This document shows, piece after piece, positions 24,376 to 36,650 of a DNA stretch of 64,000 nt. The notes beneath the pieces were generated by a model that was given only the letters and a program-made list of their open reading frames with translations, had not been told where the DNA came from and ran no database searches. The translations under genes and the position numbers were made by a program. Location: contig CM057009.1 in assembly GCA_029891345.1 (NCBI GenBank), positions 288,620,966-288,684,965 on the forward strand, in the 5' to 3' direction. The stretch's first letter is position 1. Every line of letters starts with the position of its first letter. The DNA is from Dryococelus australis. Taxonomy: Eukaryota; Arthropoda; Insecta; Phasmatodea; Phasmatidae.

Positions 24376-24431
24376 CTTTAAAATTAAAAAAGGAGGCGAG
24401 CATGCTAACCGCTCAGCCACCGTGGTCCCGT
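24376..24431 (-). repeat. tRNA-Ser/Leu-like SINE head (candidate)
   Basis: Reading the minus strand from 24431, 'ccacggtggctgagcggtta' and 'gcatgctcgcctcc' look like the 5' half of a serine- or leucine-type tRNA with box A. No clear box B follows, and the sequence runs into a T-rich stretch. A SINE head or decayed tRNA pseudogene fits better than a working tRNA. Confidence 0.45.
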
Positions 24432-24564
24432 AAAAAGAAATGTTCTGCTGTTTATGTTACTTATATTTATTTTGTAGATACTATTGTACTAGTTAAAAAA
24501 AGTGTACTGTTTCGGTGAACTTAGCTGAATGAAAAGACGGCTGAGTAGAACTGTTTTCATCTTA

Positions 24565-24990
24565 AAGGTTATTCACGATAAAAATGAGCACTTTTGAAAT
24601 CAAACTTAGAAAAATGTTACTGCTCATACCTGCATATATTTTAACCGGCAATATAAGTGACATGCGCCCAGTTAAGTCGGTTACGATGAATGGAAGGCAG
24701 TTCCATATCTTAACGTCGAACAAAAAGTGTCGCATAACTAATTGTGATAACATAATTTATTCCTTTAGTTTATTATTTTTTTGTTTTAATGTATCGAAGT
24801 TTAAAGATGAGAACATTCATTAAATATTTACTTTTGTAATAATGTTGAATTTTCAATTGACCTACACATTAATAAAGTGATGAGGCCCATGGTAACGTGA
24901 ATTTAACATAAGACGGATGAAGATACAACTTGCATACAAGTAGATCTTAAGCATGGTTTTCAAAAGTGTTCATTTTTCCGTGAGCAGTCT
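24565..24990 (+). mobile_element. TA-MITE family, long form, copy A
   Basis: Begins 'aaggttattcacgataaaaa' after TA at 24563-24564 and ends 'aaaagtgttcatttttccgt' then 'gagcagtc' before TA. The interior carries the long-form signature: 'acctgcatatattttaac', 'gtgacatgcgcccagttaag', 'ttccatatcttaacgtcgaa' and, near the end, 'tacaagtagatcttaagca'. It is non-coding and about 426 bp. Confidence 0.8.
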
Positions 24991-25616
24991 ATAACTGTGA
25001 TCGCTTAGTTGGCAGGGAAACATGGCTAGAATGCAGTTGTGGCAATTGCCTAAGTTGGGTTTTACGTGGTGGCTTTAAGTCCGTGCTCTCATTCAAAAAG
25101 AAAAACGTGGGTGTTGTCCTTAGAAATTAGCCCCAACGGTGCGGCTTACAGCCCTAGCGAGAAAATCATCTCTTTTAATGACGTTTATAATGGTGAGTAA
25201 GGTTGTACTGACTGACGCATCACATAATATACTGCCAGATACCATTTAAACTAAAAGCAATTCTGACTTGCAAACACTGTCTGATCGTTGATTCATTATA
25301 ACAACAGGCAATGGAAGCTGAATTAACTTTTATCAAATGATTTCACTGTTGTCAGCGGCAATAGAATTGAAAAGAAAGAAAAATTACTCACGATTGGAAA
25401 AAATTATACAGGACGAATATGAAACGCTTGACGGTTTTAAACAGATATAATACTCAGTATTCACAAATGCATAAATTTATCCATATGGAAGAATGATATT
25501 ACATAATTATAGTCAGTTGATAGTTTTGTGCCGTTGCACAGTAGCCCAGAGGACCGCAAAACTTAGCCTATACAAAATTTCCTAAAATGGAAACTTCCGT
25601 ACACGTACCTCAATAA
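24991..25616. other. Unassigned AT-rich DNA
   Basis: About 600 bp between a MITE and a Helitron with no supported feature. Confidence 0.4.
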
Positions 25617-27198
25617 TCTATACTAATATTATAAAGAGGTAGTGTTTGTAACTTTGTTTGTTTGTGTGTTTGGATGTAGGAGGTAATCTTCGAAACTACT
25701 CATCCGATTTTAAAAATTCTTTCACCAGTAGAATGCTACATTATCACTGAGTGTCATAGGCTATATTTTATTTTAAAAATCAATAGGGATCACTACTAAA
25801 ACTCCAATAATGTAACCCAAAGTGTAAATAAATGATCTATAAAATTCATTACATTGCGTGCGCTGCGAAAACAAAATAATGTACTACGGCTTTGCAGGAC
25901 GGACAGATTCGGAAAATAAAATGTGCTGTGTGCTGCCTACGGCGCCAACCTTAGAAGCTCTACTGCCATTATGGGGGGAGTTACTTTTGTGTTTGCTGGG
26001 GATTTTCGGCAGACAATCCCTGTAGTTACAAAAGGGACGCGTGCAGATATCATCAAAGCATGTCTTAAATCATCTCCATTATGGAGTTCTATTCAACACC
26101 TAAATTTGCGAACGAATATGAGAGCCTATCTTGGTGGAGACACGCATAAAGATTTCCCACAACAATTGCTCAGACTTGGAGAAGGAGTTTTTCCTTCTCT
26201 AAATTTGGGCACTAATTCTGCTGAAATCATTTTAAATGAGACATTAGGTCAGATAGTCCACAGTCTGCAGCATCTTATAGAAGCAGTATATCCGGGCCTC
26301 GAAAATTTACTAGAAAGAGACTTTCACTGGTTGTGTTCCAGGGCAATAGTATCGCCTAGGAACGACACTGTCAATTAAATCAACAATCTCATTATACAAA
26401 GAGTTCCCGGCCAAGTCAAAACCTATAAGTCGATTGACACAGTCACCAATGTTGACGATGTCATCCACTTTCCTCAAGATTTTCTAAATTCGCTTAATCC
26501 TTCTGGCTTGCCACCTCACGAACTATCATTAAAAGTCGGTACTCCTATCATGCTTTTAAGGAATATAAACCCTCCTAACATGTGTACTGGCACAAGATTG
26601 CTCATTAAAGACTTGAAAGAAAATTTGATTGTCGCTACCATCCTCACCGGTCCTGCAGCCAGCCAGCTGGCAAACATCCCGAGGATTCCCATGATTCCCA
26701 CGGATTTGCCAATATCTTTCAAACGGTTGCAATTTCCCATAAAAACATTTTTCGCGATTACTATTAATAAGTCCCAGGGTCAAACTTTCTCTTTGGTTGG
26801 AATCGACCTACGAAAAGAGTGTTTTTCCCATGGCCAACTATATGTTGGTTTATCACGAGTTGGAAGTCCCGAGAAACAGTACATTTTGCTACCAAACAAT
26901 AACAGGACGTCAAACATTGTCTTCAGAGAATATCTTAGCCAATAACATATTAAATACTTCTATCTCAGATAAATTGCATTGTAATATAATGTATATTAAT
27001 ATGAAAAATTATAAAAAAGTAAAAAAATATCAAATAAAAATAGCAAAAAAACTTTAAATTATAAATTATTTAATTAATTAATAAATTATAATGTGCTTTT
27101 TTTAATGCTTTAGGAGAGTTTACGCAACCTAATTAACAGCGGGTTAAGGAGTTTTTTTATCTTAATTGCACCCGTGCGAAGCCGGGGCGGGTCTCTAG
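25617..27198 (+). mobile_element. Helitron with both ends and partial helicase
   Basis: The 5' end 'tctatactaatattataaag' begins with TC directly after an A at 25616. The 3' end reads 'gcacccgtgcgaagccgggg' then 'cgggtctctag', a short hairpin followed by CTAG, with T at 27199. Insertion between A and T, a 5' TC, a 3' hairpin and CTRR are the Helitron hallmarks. Length is 1582 bp. Only the C-terminal part of the helicase is retained, and the Rep/HUH region is absent, so this copy is non-autonomous. It is nearly intact over what it keeps, suggesting a comparatively young insertion. Confidence 0.88.
25923..26945 (+). pseudogene. Helitron PIF1-like helicase, C-terminal part
   Basis: The frame from 25923 to 26945 has a single in-frame TAA at 26376-26378 and encodes about 340 residues. 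It contains 'VTFVFAGDFRQTIPVV' (helicase motif region around II/III), 'HLNLRTNMRA', 'RDFHWLCSRAIVSPRNDTVN', 'LKVGTPIMLLRNI', 'FAITINKSQGQTF' (late motif with the conserved KSQGQT) and 'YVGLSRVGSP' (motif VI). The N-terminal Walker A region and the HUH nuclease are missing. In a full Helitron the helicase unwinds the donor strand for rolling-circle transposition. Host PIF1 helicase is an alternative, but the Helitron ends around it and the family-specific 'GDFRQTIPVV' favour the transposon. Confidence 0.88.
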
Positions 27199-27889
27199 TT
27201 TATTGATAAAGTGAGAAGTCCGGAGCACCTAAAAATATAATATATTATTTATATACATCCTAAACATATTTAAGTACTTTTAAATCCACGGTGAAGACAA
27301 AACTGTCTGTGCTTCTTGAGGCGCTGAGCTCGAAGGGCGTATTTATTAATGTTTCAAAAACGAAAACTGTGGTGTTATTTGTGACGTGTCTTATGTCTTG
27401 CAATACATTCAATTACATTGTTCTCAAATTAATATGAACATCTGACAGTTTATTAATTTGGAAGTAAACGTGCGCTATGACAATGCTTCTTCTTTTTTTT
27501 TTTCGCTGTACTGTTACATATGAAAAATCTTGTGAAATCACAGTCTCACTTCACATTTAGGAGCAACGTTGAAATTTCAGCTAAGTGCTCACAAAAGCTA
27601 CGTTCTTTCTAAAACCTACTTATTATGCCCGCTACGTGCTGGCTATGTAAGCGTATTTCACGCTAATACCAACATAATCCGGTCTATTCATCCGTTGCGT
27701 GCGCAGTGACAGCAAGGTAGACGCACATGTCGATTCACGAGCTTTATTAGTCCACACACATTGTTCGTTCACACAAACTGATATTATAAACTATTCTCGT
27801 TTTCTTGGCACTTTTTAAATCAGACTTTTTATTAATCGCAACTAATGTGACGAGTTTAGTTATTTTCTATTTGTGTTATGTAGCAAAAG
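27199..27889. other. Unassigned AT-rich DNA
   Basis: No coding region or element ends were recognised between the Helitron and the repeat that follows. Confidence 0.4.
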
Positions 27890-28013
27890 CCTTATTTTTC
27901 TGTTAATTTCAAATACACTTATATTTTGTCTTTAATTGTAATATTTCATTTATTGTTAATATGAATAAAAACAGTGACAATAAAGGTGTGTTGGTAATGC
28001 CCAGTAAGAAATA

Positions 28014-28582
28014 CACTATCTACAAAAAAGTAATTTGGCAACAGTGAAGGTAGGTAATTCAGTACGTCAGTTGACTTGTGTTTCACGGCCATTGGTGTAG
28101 GACCGCTGGTGTTTGTCCGTGGTAGCATGAACACAGAGGTATATTGTAACATTCTGGATAATGAATTGCTCTCAACATTGTGGCGTTTTTACGGAATAGA
28201 CACGTGTTACTTCTAGGATGACAATACCAGGTGCCATGTTTCAAGGGCTACTATGCAGTTGTACGCCGACAACAATGTTCGCCGATTGGACTGGCCCGCC
28301 CAGAGCTCCAACTTCAACCTTATACAACATCTTTGGGACGAATTGGATCGCCGGGTGAGGACTTGTCAGGTGCGGCCAAAATCCATTGCTCAACTTATGG
28401 AATGGTTGCAAGAGGAATGGCGACGAATCCCCTTGGATGTCCTGCAAACACCCGTTGAGAGCATGCCAGACAAGGTGGCTGCTGTTTTAGCCGCAAGAGG
28501 TGGCCCTACGAGATTCTAACGGGGTGACAACCACCGAGCAAACATTGCGGACTGGTGTCTAATTATTTTTTGGTAGATAGTG
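28014..28582 (+). mobile_element. Tc1-like element, internally deleted
   Basis: Terminal inverted repeats 'cactatctacaaaaaagtaa' on the left and 'aattattttttggtagatag' then 'tg' on the right are flanked by TA at 28012-28013 and 28583-28584. The element is 569 bp, about a third of a complete Tc1-type element, and retains only the C-terminal part of the transposase. It sits inside an older dispersed repeat. Confidence 0.88.
28085..28519 (+). pseudogene. Tc1-type transposase, C-terminal remnant
   Basis: One frame runs from about 28085 to the terminal TAA with a single internal TAG at 28214-28216. In order it reads 'GPLVFVRGSMNTEVYCNIL', 'TLWRFYGIDTCYF', then the second catalytic Asp region 'DDNTRCHVSRATM'. 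It continues with 'RLDWPAQSSNFNLIQHLW' and 'RRIPLDVLQTPVESMP', ending 'AARGGPTRF'. In active Tc1 relatives the third block is 'SPDLNPIEHLW', whose Glu is catalytic; here that Glu is Gln. The N-terminal DNA-binding region and first catalytic Asp are deleted. It is inactive on three counts. Confidence 0.88.
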
Positions 28583-28745
28583 TAGTTCTTATGCAAAATG
28601 TCATTACAGTGAGCTCGCACGATTGCGGTGCATTGTATTTTTAGTGTCATTTTCTGCGCTCGGATAATCTTTTTCTTCTTATGAGGCAGAGGAATATCTT
28701 GGAATTCGAGTATCAGGAGGCATCAGAAAAATTGGAAATGGCCAC

Positions 28746-31700
28746 AAATGGAGTGAACACCCTGCAAACAGGTTTAAGTCACTATTATTTTCAGCAACTG
28801 GTCTAAATTCATGTTACATAGCACATATTTGGCAAACGTGAGAATAATAAAACGATATTTTTTCAGATTTTTAATTCAAAATCTTACAAAGGTTAAGGAT
28901 GTGAGTACAATATCGTCATGCGAACGAACATGTTGAGAGCATGCGTGGCGTGAATGTGAACAATTCGGTAATCAAAACAATGCAATCAAGCGCTCGCAAG
29001 CATAACCTACCAATTCGAAGAAGATTAAAGGGATTTATCAGAATAGCATAAAATATTTTTTGAACGCCATAAAAATAGACTGGACGAGGCAGATACCATA
29101 TGGGATCCCGTAGCAACTGCCTTTAAAGAACAGACTTCATATAAGAGCATTTAAAATTCTCCTGTTATATAGAAAAATTGCAATAAATTATGTAATTAAT
29201 TTTAAATTGTAGCTTATAAATAAAATATTTATTTTAGGGACGGTAGAAACTTTTCAATATTTTGCACAAATTTATAAATGTGTTTTTTCACAGATATTTT
29301 TTTTTTAAATCGTATAATTATCAAAATCCCATGAAGACATGAATATTAATAGGTTTTTTTAAATAATCCCACAGTTTTATGTACAAATAAAACTAAAATG
29401 TCGTAATATTTAAGAAATTTAGGCCTATTACTTATTTCCTTTCTTGTCCAGCTGGCCGTCCGAAGAAAGAGCTCACAAACTGCAGAGAAAGAAGAAAGAG
29501 AGGAAAGTTGAAGTTCTGTGGGCAGAAAACAACTCGAATGTACTGACTTACACAGCGCAGAGAAACCTCCGCTTAGAGTGATGGCTACAGGAAGCCTTCT
29601 TGGTGTGCGAGGCAGACATACACGTCACTAACACGAGCATACAACGTCATTACAGCTTCGAAGACAGACAACAATCACGTAAGTACTTGCATTAAACCAC
29701 ACACGGCAAACGACATGTGGTCAGTACTGATATAAGCAGACCCCTACAAACACTCATGAAACTTACTGAGACAACAAGCCACGGCAAGGGGAACTGACAA
29801 GTATCCAAGCTACAGTATCACACGAGATGCCAACGAACACTGCAAAGCCTCAGGCGACTGCTTAATAGTTGCAGAAAGTAGGCATACAATTAAATTTAAT
29901 GATTTTCGTGACCTCAATGTTCACATAATTTTCGAACTTTAAGTGTCCTGAACAATAGCTCCCACTGAGTTGAAAGAAATAAACCTGATAAACAAGTTCG
30001 GATGTGACGGCTCTGGCAGTAATTCTCATTGAAAACAAAACAGGGAAGAGGTGCGTTAAGATGCGGACTCATTTATAACTTGTCTAGTTCCATTTCAGTT
30101 ATAGGACACTAACAACTGACAAAAAATAACCCTAGTCCTTTTCAACCAGATTTTGTCAACCCATCTAATTACGTCTGGCAGGAAAGACTCCAAGGCTCTT
30201 AACATTCCACAAGGAAACATGCAGGAACAAATATAGCCCTGAAACCACTGACATTAACAGTTCCATAATTAGCATGAGCTCGTGTATATCATGATCTATG
30301 TGGGATTATGGTAGATGGGAGTGAAACAAATTTTGGATCAAACATGTAATCTATGTGGTGCTACACCTGTGAAATTGAATGTCATCGAAATGTTTTTGAA
30401 GAGATATGTAGATATCGAAACTTAGAAAAATGGTTCGTCTACACAGCATGTGTATACATGTTTCTTTGAATGGTTGATTCATGTTGCAGTTAGACTAAAA
30501 ATGAGAAATTGACAGAAAAGAAAGGACACGAAATATGAAATACATGCCAAGGAAAAAGAAAACCAAAAGAAATTTAGGTTACAATTGGTTATATTTGTTT
30601 GAGTCGTGCTGCAACATAAACGAACAACATACGATGGGAACTGCCTGCAATTTTTACTTCAAATCCATCTGTGTCTTGCAGAAATAAGATGTATCATACA
30701 ATAACTCATTCCAATGTGTAACACCATCGTATTCAGAGTACTGTCGTATAATTATGCTCTTAGTGCAGATACATTCCACAGATACACTTTAAAAACGGCG
30801 AAGATGCACGTAAAGGATAACAAATGGTTGCCAGCATCGGTACATAAAGAACTGCTTCATGGTACAGATGTTGTATTCAAACCTTTGCTGCCAATACGAA
30901 TGTCAAGCGGATAAGCCAAAAAGTCCAAAAGATAAATTATGGAGATTTCTCGAAAATAAATATTGGAAAACATTTCGGTTGCCAACAGATATGGAATCAC
31001 TAAACATACATTTCAGTAAAATTTGACCCATTAATCTCCTCTGATCGGTATTTACCACCCAGAAATAGATTAAAATTAGATGCAGGATTAACTGAACGTT
31101 TATAGGTGGTTATATATAGCCACAGAAAAGTGAGGTGGTGTGGTGGAAGTAATGGTTTTAAATGTTACACAAATTACACGTTAATAACTAAGTGCAATTT
31201 TTAAAATAATATTATTAGAGTTCAGAAAATTGTGTTGCAAATTTTAAAAAAATTAAGCTAATTTCAGTGAGATTTTCTATTGTCTTAGAAACATAGGCAG
31301 TGAATTACAACATCTCTGTGGGAATAGATGATATATGTACCTGATCCGCGATATAAAAAATAATAAAATCACATTTTTTTAAAACTTTGCATATTTGGAA
31401 GTAACGGCTTAATCTTATGTCAGATAAGTATTCAAATACATATAATTCGGACTGAGATTTATTGTTATTTAACAAAGAAAAACATTACCTCATTTGAAAA
31501 CCGTTTCTTAATTGCCATTTGTTTATAATAATTCATACTCATAATACAGTCAAGTTAATTCAATTATATTAAGTTGAAAATTTTTCTTCTATATAATATT
31601 ACAAACGTTAAATAAACCCTTCAGGTGAGTATTGGGGTGTCGGCGCAACCCCCGCACACCCCTGGCTTTAGCAATTTGTTTTATATACGCCCATCCCTGC

Positions 31701-32103
31701 GTGATAAAGCACCATTCTGACCCGGCAAGAGAGGAGGCAAATATAACAGATACTCATGTGCTCAAACATGTGAAATTACGCAGATACAACAAGAAATCTT
31801 CCATGTGGAACAGAGCTTCATTTTTTAACTCTGTTAAACAAGTTATAACATAAGTCAAAAACAACTCTGAAGATATTTTGGCCCCGTTTCACCGTCTCCT
31901 GGCTCACTGTGCGCCGAAAGTTTAAAATAAAATCCCGTTAGGAAAGCTGATTGGTAGCATTCTGAATTGTGGGAATTTAACAAAACTTTAATATGTATGC
32001 ATGTTGCTTGGTTGGCCTGTTAATAACTTAATTAATATGTTGTGTATATTATATAGACGACATTACATGTTATTTAATAGGCAAAATTTATTAGGAGCTT
32101 ATA
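28746..32103. other. Unassigned AT-rich DNA
   Basis: No supported gene. The segment 29450-29700 is less AT-rich and purine-rich but has no defensible frame. Open frames at 30714-30914 and 31632-31853 are short and unrecognised. Confidence 0.4.
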
Positions 32104-35100
32104 AACATGGTGTAGCGGCCACCAAGGTGCCGCACACAAACCTCTTAAGGTACGACGGGATATAGCTTGGGGAGCGAGGTAGCTGTTTATTAAACATGCT
32201 CCACATAGCTGACTGCCAGGATGATATAAATACGGAGCATAGTATGCCCACCCTTTTCTCCTAGACACTCACCGCCGTGCAAGAAGTCAACCAGTGTGAC
32301 ATTCGTTGGAGCCAACCACGAAGAAGAAGACATCACTATAACCAAGCCTGGAGGAGCTCTAGACAATCCGACAGACATATTTTATGGTGAGCACAAATCC
32401 GCATGGCAGTTAGGCATAACACTGTCTCTCAAGCCTCCATTACACAAACATCCTAAGCGTTAATATCTCTGGCAAGGTTAGGCAGAGTCATTTAGACCTT
32501 TATGGTTGATTATAACTTGTAACTCCATATATATTGTTGAAGAATAATTGTTTTGTATTATCCTGTTTCATGTCAGTTACCTTAATCACAAATGTGTAGT
32601 TAATGTTATAATGAAGGTGTTGTGTTTCAAGGAATTCATGTTTAATAGTCAATCATTAAGCTACAAACCCCTTGAGTAATCACCCTCCCACGGTGATGAC
32701 TATTACAGACATTAACTAAGTTCAGTATTCAGATTGCAGGTTTAGTTCAGTGATATAGGTTAGGAGGAGGGGGGATTGCTACACTGATGGAGCCGCCTTT
32801 CGACCCACCTCGCGCTTATTCGAGTAGGCATGTCCTGTATAAAATTTCTTAAGTTGCACTTTGCGCTGAGTATTTGTACGCCACTGGAAAGGATTGACAT
32901 AAGATTTGTAATGTGGCCACACTTTACACCGCATGTAGGCATAATTCCCCATGTTTGTTCATGTAATGTTCGATTCTTAGTAACTATAAGTTACAGTAAT
33001 TATTTTATTATAGATGCTACTAGTCAATTGATTTTAAATCTTATTGTATTAGTGCCAGAAAGCGTGACAGCTGTTACCTCCTGCGTGCTCAGGGCACACG
33101 CAGTAAGCGATAGTGTGGGAGGTTAGAATGCCACGTACATAGTCAGCAGTTTGCGTAGGAAGCCTTGCCAGCCTAGCATCTTGACATCATGTCGCCCACC
33201 CTGTTAGCTTGAGAACGGTTTATTTTTTCATCTTCACAATTAATGCATGTACTCTGCTTGTTTTTGCATGTGGGACAACCTGTTCCCTTCTAAGCAAGGA
33301 AATCTCAACTTGTGTCGTGTGTGTGTTTCGGAGATATTCCCATTTTCTTCTCTTTTGTATTTAGTATTACTTACAAGTTACGCAACGTGCATGGCACCCA
33401 CTACACTACACACTTTTATTCTAACATGTCGACATGACTACAGAACACCCATCTACTGCACACAATATAAGAAAATTAGTGAAGAGACTGTTAATTGATT
33501 TAAGTGATGCTAAATGTGCAGTTCAAATAAACGAACAGTTAAGAAATCAGTTAACTAGTAATAACACACAATCGCACATCTCACCAACATAACATATTGA
33601 ACCACTTGAATACACTTCTCAACACCAACACCTATCAACATTTAACCAGCCTGGTACAAGCGGTTTTCTCAGACAACGCCCACTCCGCACACTACAGACA
33701 ACAAATCAACATTTAATTTCCAGTCTCAGCACAAATACTGAGATTACTGAACACAAGTACACGAACATAAATAACACATCTAATCACCAATCTGTCTATG
33801 CAAACAAGGCCACAGTACAAACCCCACAACCACCCAACATTCTAAATCCCACTCAAGAAAAATTTTACAACACACACAAACCATCGGCACTTTCTCAGGG
33901 GAAAGTAATGAAAATGTGGAGGAAAATTTAGACACCTTCAATGCTGCAAGCGAAGTTAATGGTTGGTCTGAACTTGACAAACAATGACACCTAAAGTTCT
34001 ATCTGCAGGGAACAACAAAGTGGGCCAATGAAAATATATACCATGCCAGTGCACAGGAAATCTCTTGGCAACTCATCACAAATGATTGCACACATTCACA
34101 AAAATCGACACAACTGATCACTACAGACAGCTCTTACACTTCACAAAACAACAACCAGGCGAGAGTGCTCAGGCTCACATTGAAAATGTAACTTTTTACA
34201 AGAATAAGTGTGAACCCAACTTGCCAGAGCCAGGATTTCTTAAAATCATTTTGACCTCTCTTTGACTAGCTGTTGCCAACAAACTTGTGCCGTTAGAGAA
34301 CGAAACACTATACCAGCTGCTACACAACATTAAAAACATTGAGCTGACATGTACAGATTCACACGGAACAATGAACAGACCTCAACAAACACACAACATG
34401 TTAAACTCCTATAGGGGTCTGCCAATTCTAAATAACAGTTAGAAATGCTCAAAAACACTTACAAACACATGGCCCCATGCCCACATTCAGTGAGTTACAT
34501 TCAAACAAATACATTTCCACCCCCACTCACCACCCACAGAGGCACGCGCATTCAGCCCAGGTACAAACGGCCCATGGTATTAGAATGGACACAGAGAAGG
34601 GAACCATACAGAATCCATCACATCCAGGACCCTATAAGCACCACATACACCACCAGGCAGGCCCCTCCAGGGTACAACCAAGGCATTACGAACATGCACA
34701 GCGGAAAGTTTGTGGAGGAAATTACAGGGAAAAATGTGTCTCACCCACCTAGGAAAAGTACGACAATGCTCGTGACACCTGCAGGGCAATTTTCAATAAA
34801 GTTGTGCTGCAGTGTTCATACGCTGATATCACGAAATACAATGCCCGTAGCAATCTGCCTCCATCAAACAAACCACCCCCAGTTCAACGAAATGTGTGCA
34901 TCCCAAAATAAAATAACGTCCAACACGCCATTTACACACTGCATTTAACGTCGCCTGCAAAACTAGCTATGAAAGGTAGGTCAGGTAAAGCTCCGCCTCC
35001 GCAGAATGTTCGTACGCCGCCCACCCAGCGGGTCAGTTGTAATAATGTCACTCCACCCTGCCGCTCTATTCAGGTCAGCATTGCCACACCGCCGCCGCGT

Positions 35101-36650
35101 GCCCAGTATTGTGATGTTCCCAAATCTAAGCAAACTGTTGAAGCGAAGCAGAAAGTTGCAAGTCTGTGTAGCCTCACCCAAGGTACGCGTGTGTTGTGTT
35201 TTTACGCCGGACACAAAAGCAGCCATTGCAGTTTGTTTCCTGAATAAAACTTGAATTTTCTACCAACATCAGTGACCGATTTAAGGCATTTAAATACAAA
35301 CTTGGGCTGATAAGGAGAACTGTTTTTGTAGAGCGGGCGCCACGAAACAGCATGGTGGACAATACTAATTGTTTTCACAACACGAGGAGCAAGGCCCGCT
35401 ATGATGAGCCAATGTTGAAAAACAAACTGAGTGGGTTCGCACCTCAATCTAGCACATGTAAACACATAATCCCCACACCAAAAGTAGAATGTCAACATGT
35501 AGGGCTTCGTACAGAAACACTGCACATCCTTGTCACCATTAAAGGAAAAAAATTATTATGCATTGCTTGATACTGGGTGCTCTTGTAGCAGTATAGCGAG
35601 CACAGTGATTTATACGCAGCACCTTTACCCTCTACACCAACAAATAATAGTAGGGGCCATATCAGTCTTAACATCACCAAAAATTTAAACGACACTTAAC
35701 TTAAGCATTTATAGATGCACTTACCCTCAAAACTTTTTAGTAGTTGACAATCTAAAGTAAGATTTAATTTTAGATGTTGATTTTATAAAACAGTATGATG
35801 TATCCCGATTTTGAAATATAATACTCTTTTCTTCCATACCCATGACACTAAGAAAATTATAGAAATACCACTGTACTTTAGATTGAGAATATACTAACTC
35901 TATCGAGCAACATTGCCAGGCATTACACAGCTTTGAAACTGGCTAAACACAAATGCCCCATATTAAAAATAAAGTTATCTGTGGCGTAAACACAGGCCAT
36001 TGCCACTTTTATTGACAATTATCAAGACAGGTTTGCCAACATAATTTTAGAATTATCTGAGGCAAAAAACTTCTAAATAAAGTTAGATTTGACTACCGAC
36101 CAATCTTGAATGACCAGCCCTTATAGAATCAGTCCCAAAATTTGTGATCAACTTTTAATTCAAATTAATGCCATGGTCGAAGCTGGGATTATCGAGGAAG
36201 CAGACTCACACTATTCTGTGCCGAACTTGGTAGTTTCCAAGAAAAATGAAGGCCTATAATTTCTAACAGACATCTGAAACCTATATAAATATTTGACAAT
36301 GGTGCAGTACCCATTGCCTTGCACAGAGGATATTTTAAACACCCTTCATAATTCTCATTACATAACTAGTTTAAACTTATTTTCAGGGTTCTATAGCATC
36401 CCTGTCAGAAAGGAGGATCGTTATAAATTGGCATTTACAATCAATGGTGTTGGGTTGTTCCAATGTAAAAGATTGCCAATGGGATTAAGTAAATCCCCTC
36501 AGTAAACCCAAATGTTTATCAATACTTTACTAGGACCCTTATGTTGGAAAACAGCGATTGCATACATCGATGATATTTTCATCTTAGGAAATTTGTTCGA
36601 GGAACATGTTTCAAATATAGACAAAGTTTTTCAACTCGAGTGCTGCCATG
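32104..36650 (+). mobile_element. Ty3/gypsy-like LTR retrotransposon fossil
   Basis: An LTR-like region may start at about 32104 with TG and a TATA-like 'gatataaatac'; its far end (about 33130) and a partner LTR were not found. Recognisable parts on the plus strand are a gag-like, A/C-rich region (about 33480-35250), an aspartic protease region near 35560, and reverse transcriptase palm sequence (about 36130-36640) with a YIDD box. The element is broken many times, well over ten, lacks most of its integrase here and looks old. Confidence 0.7.

Larger units (their letters stand above)
27890..28745 (+). repeat. Dispersed repeat, copy 2, split by a Tc1-like insertion
   Basis: The outer parts, about 27890-28013 and 28583-28745, align with the uninterrupted copy at 6560-6845. 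The join 'agtaagaa-TA-gttctt' corresponds to 'agtaagata-TA-gttatt' in copy 1. The insertion is therefore younger than the repeat. Confidence 0.65.

Noticed and set aside
24376-24431. Functional tRNA-Ser or tRNA-Leu gene
   Set aside because: Only the 5' half resembles a tRNA; there is no proper box B, T-loop or acceptor pairing.
29450-29700. Exon in a purine-rich, less AT-rich segment
   Set aside because: No frame with consistent codon bias and no convincing acceptor-donor pair.
34445-35250. Pro/His-rich plus-strand frames as a host gene
   Set aside because: They lie in the gag-like region of an LTR-retrotransposon fossil.
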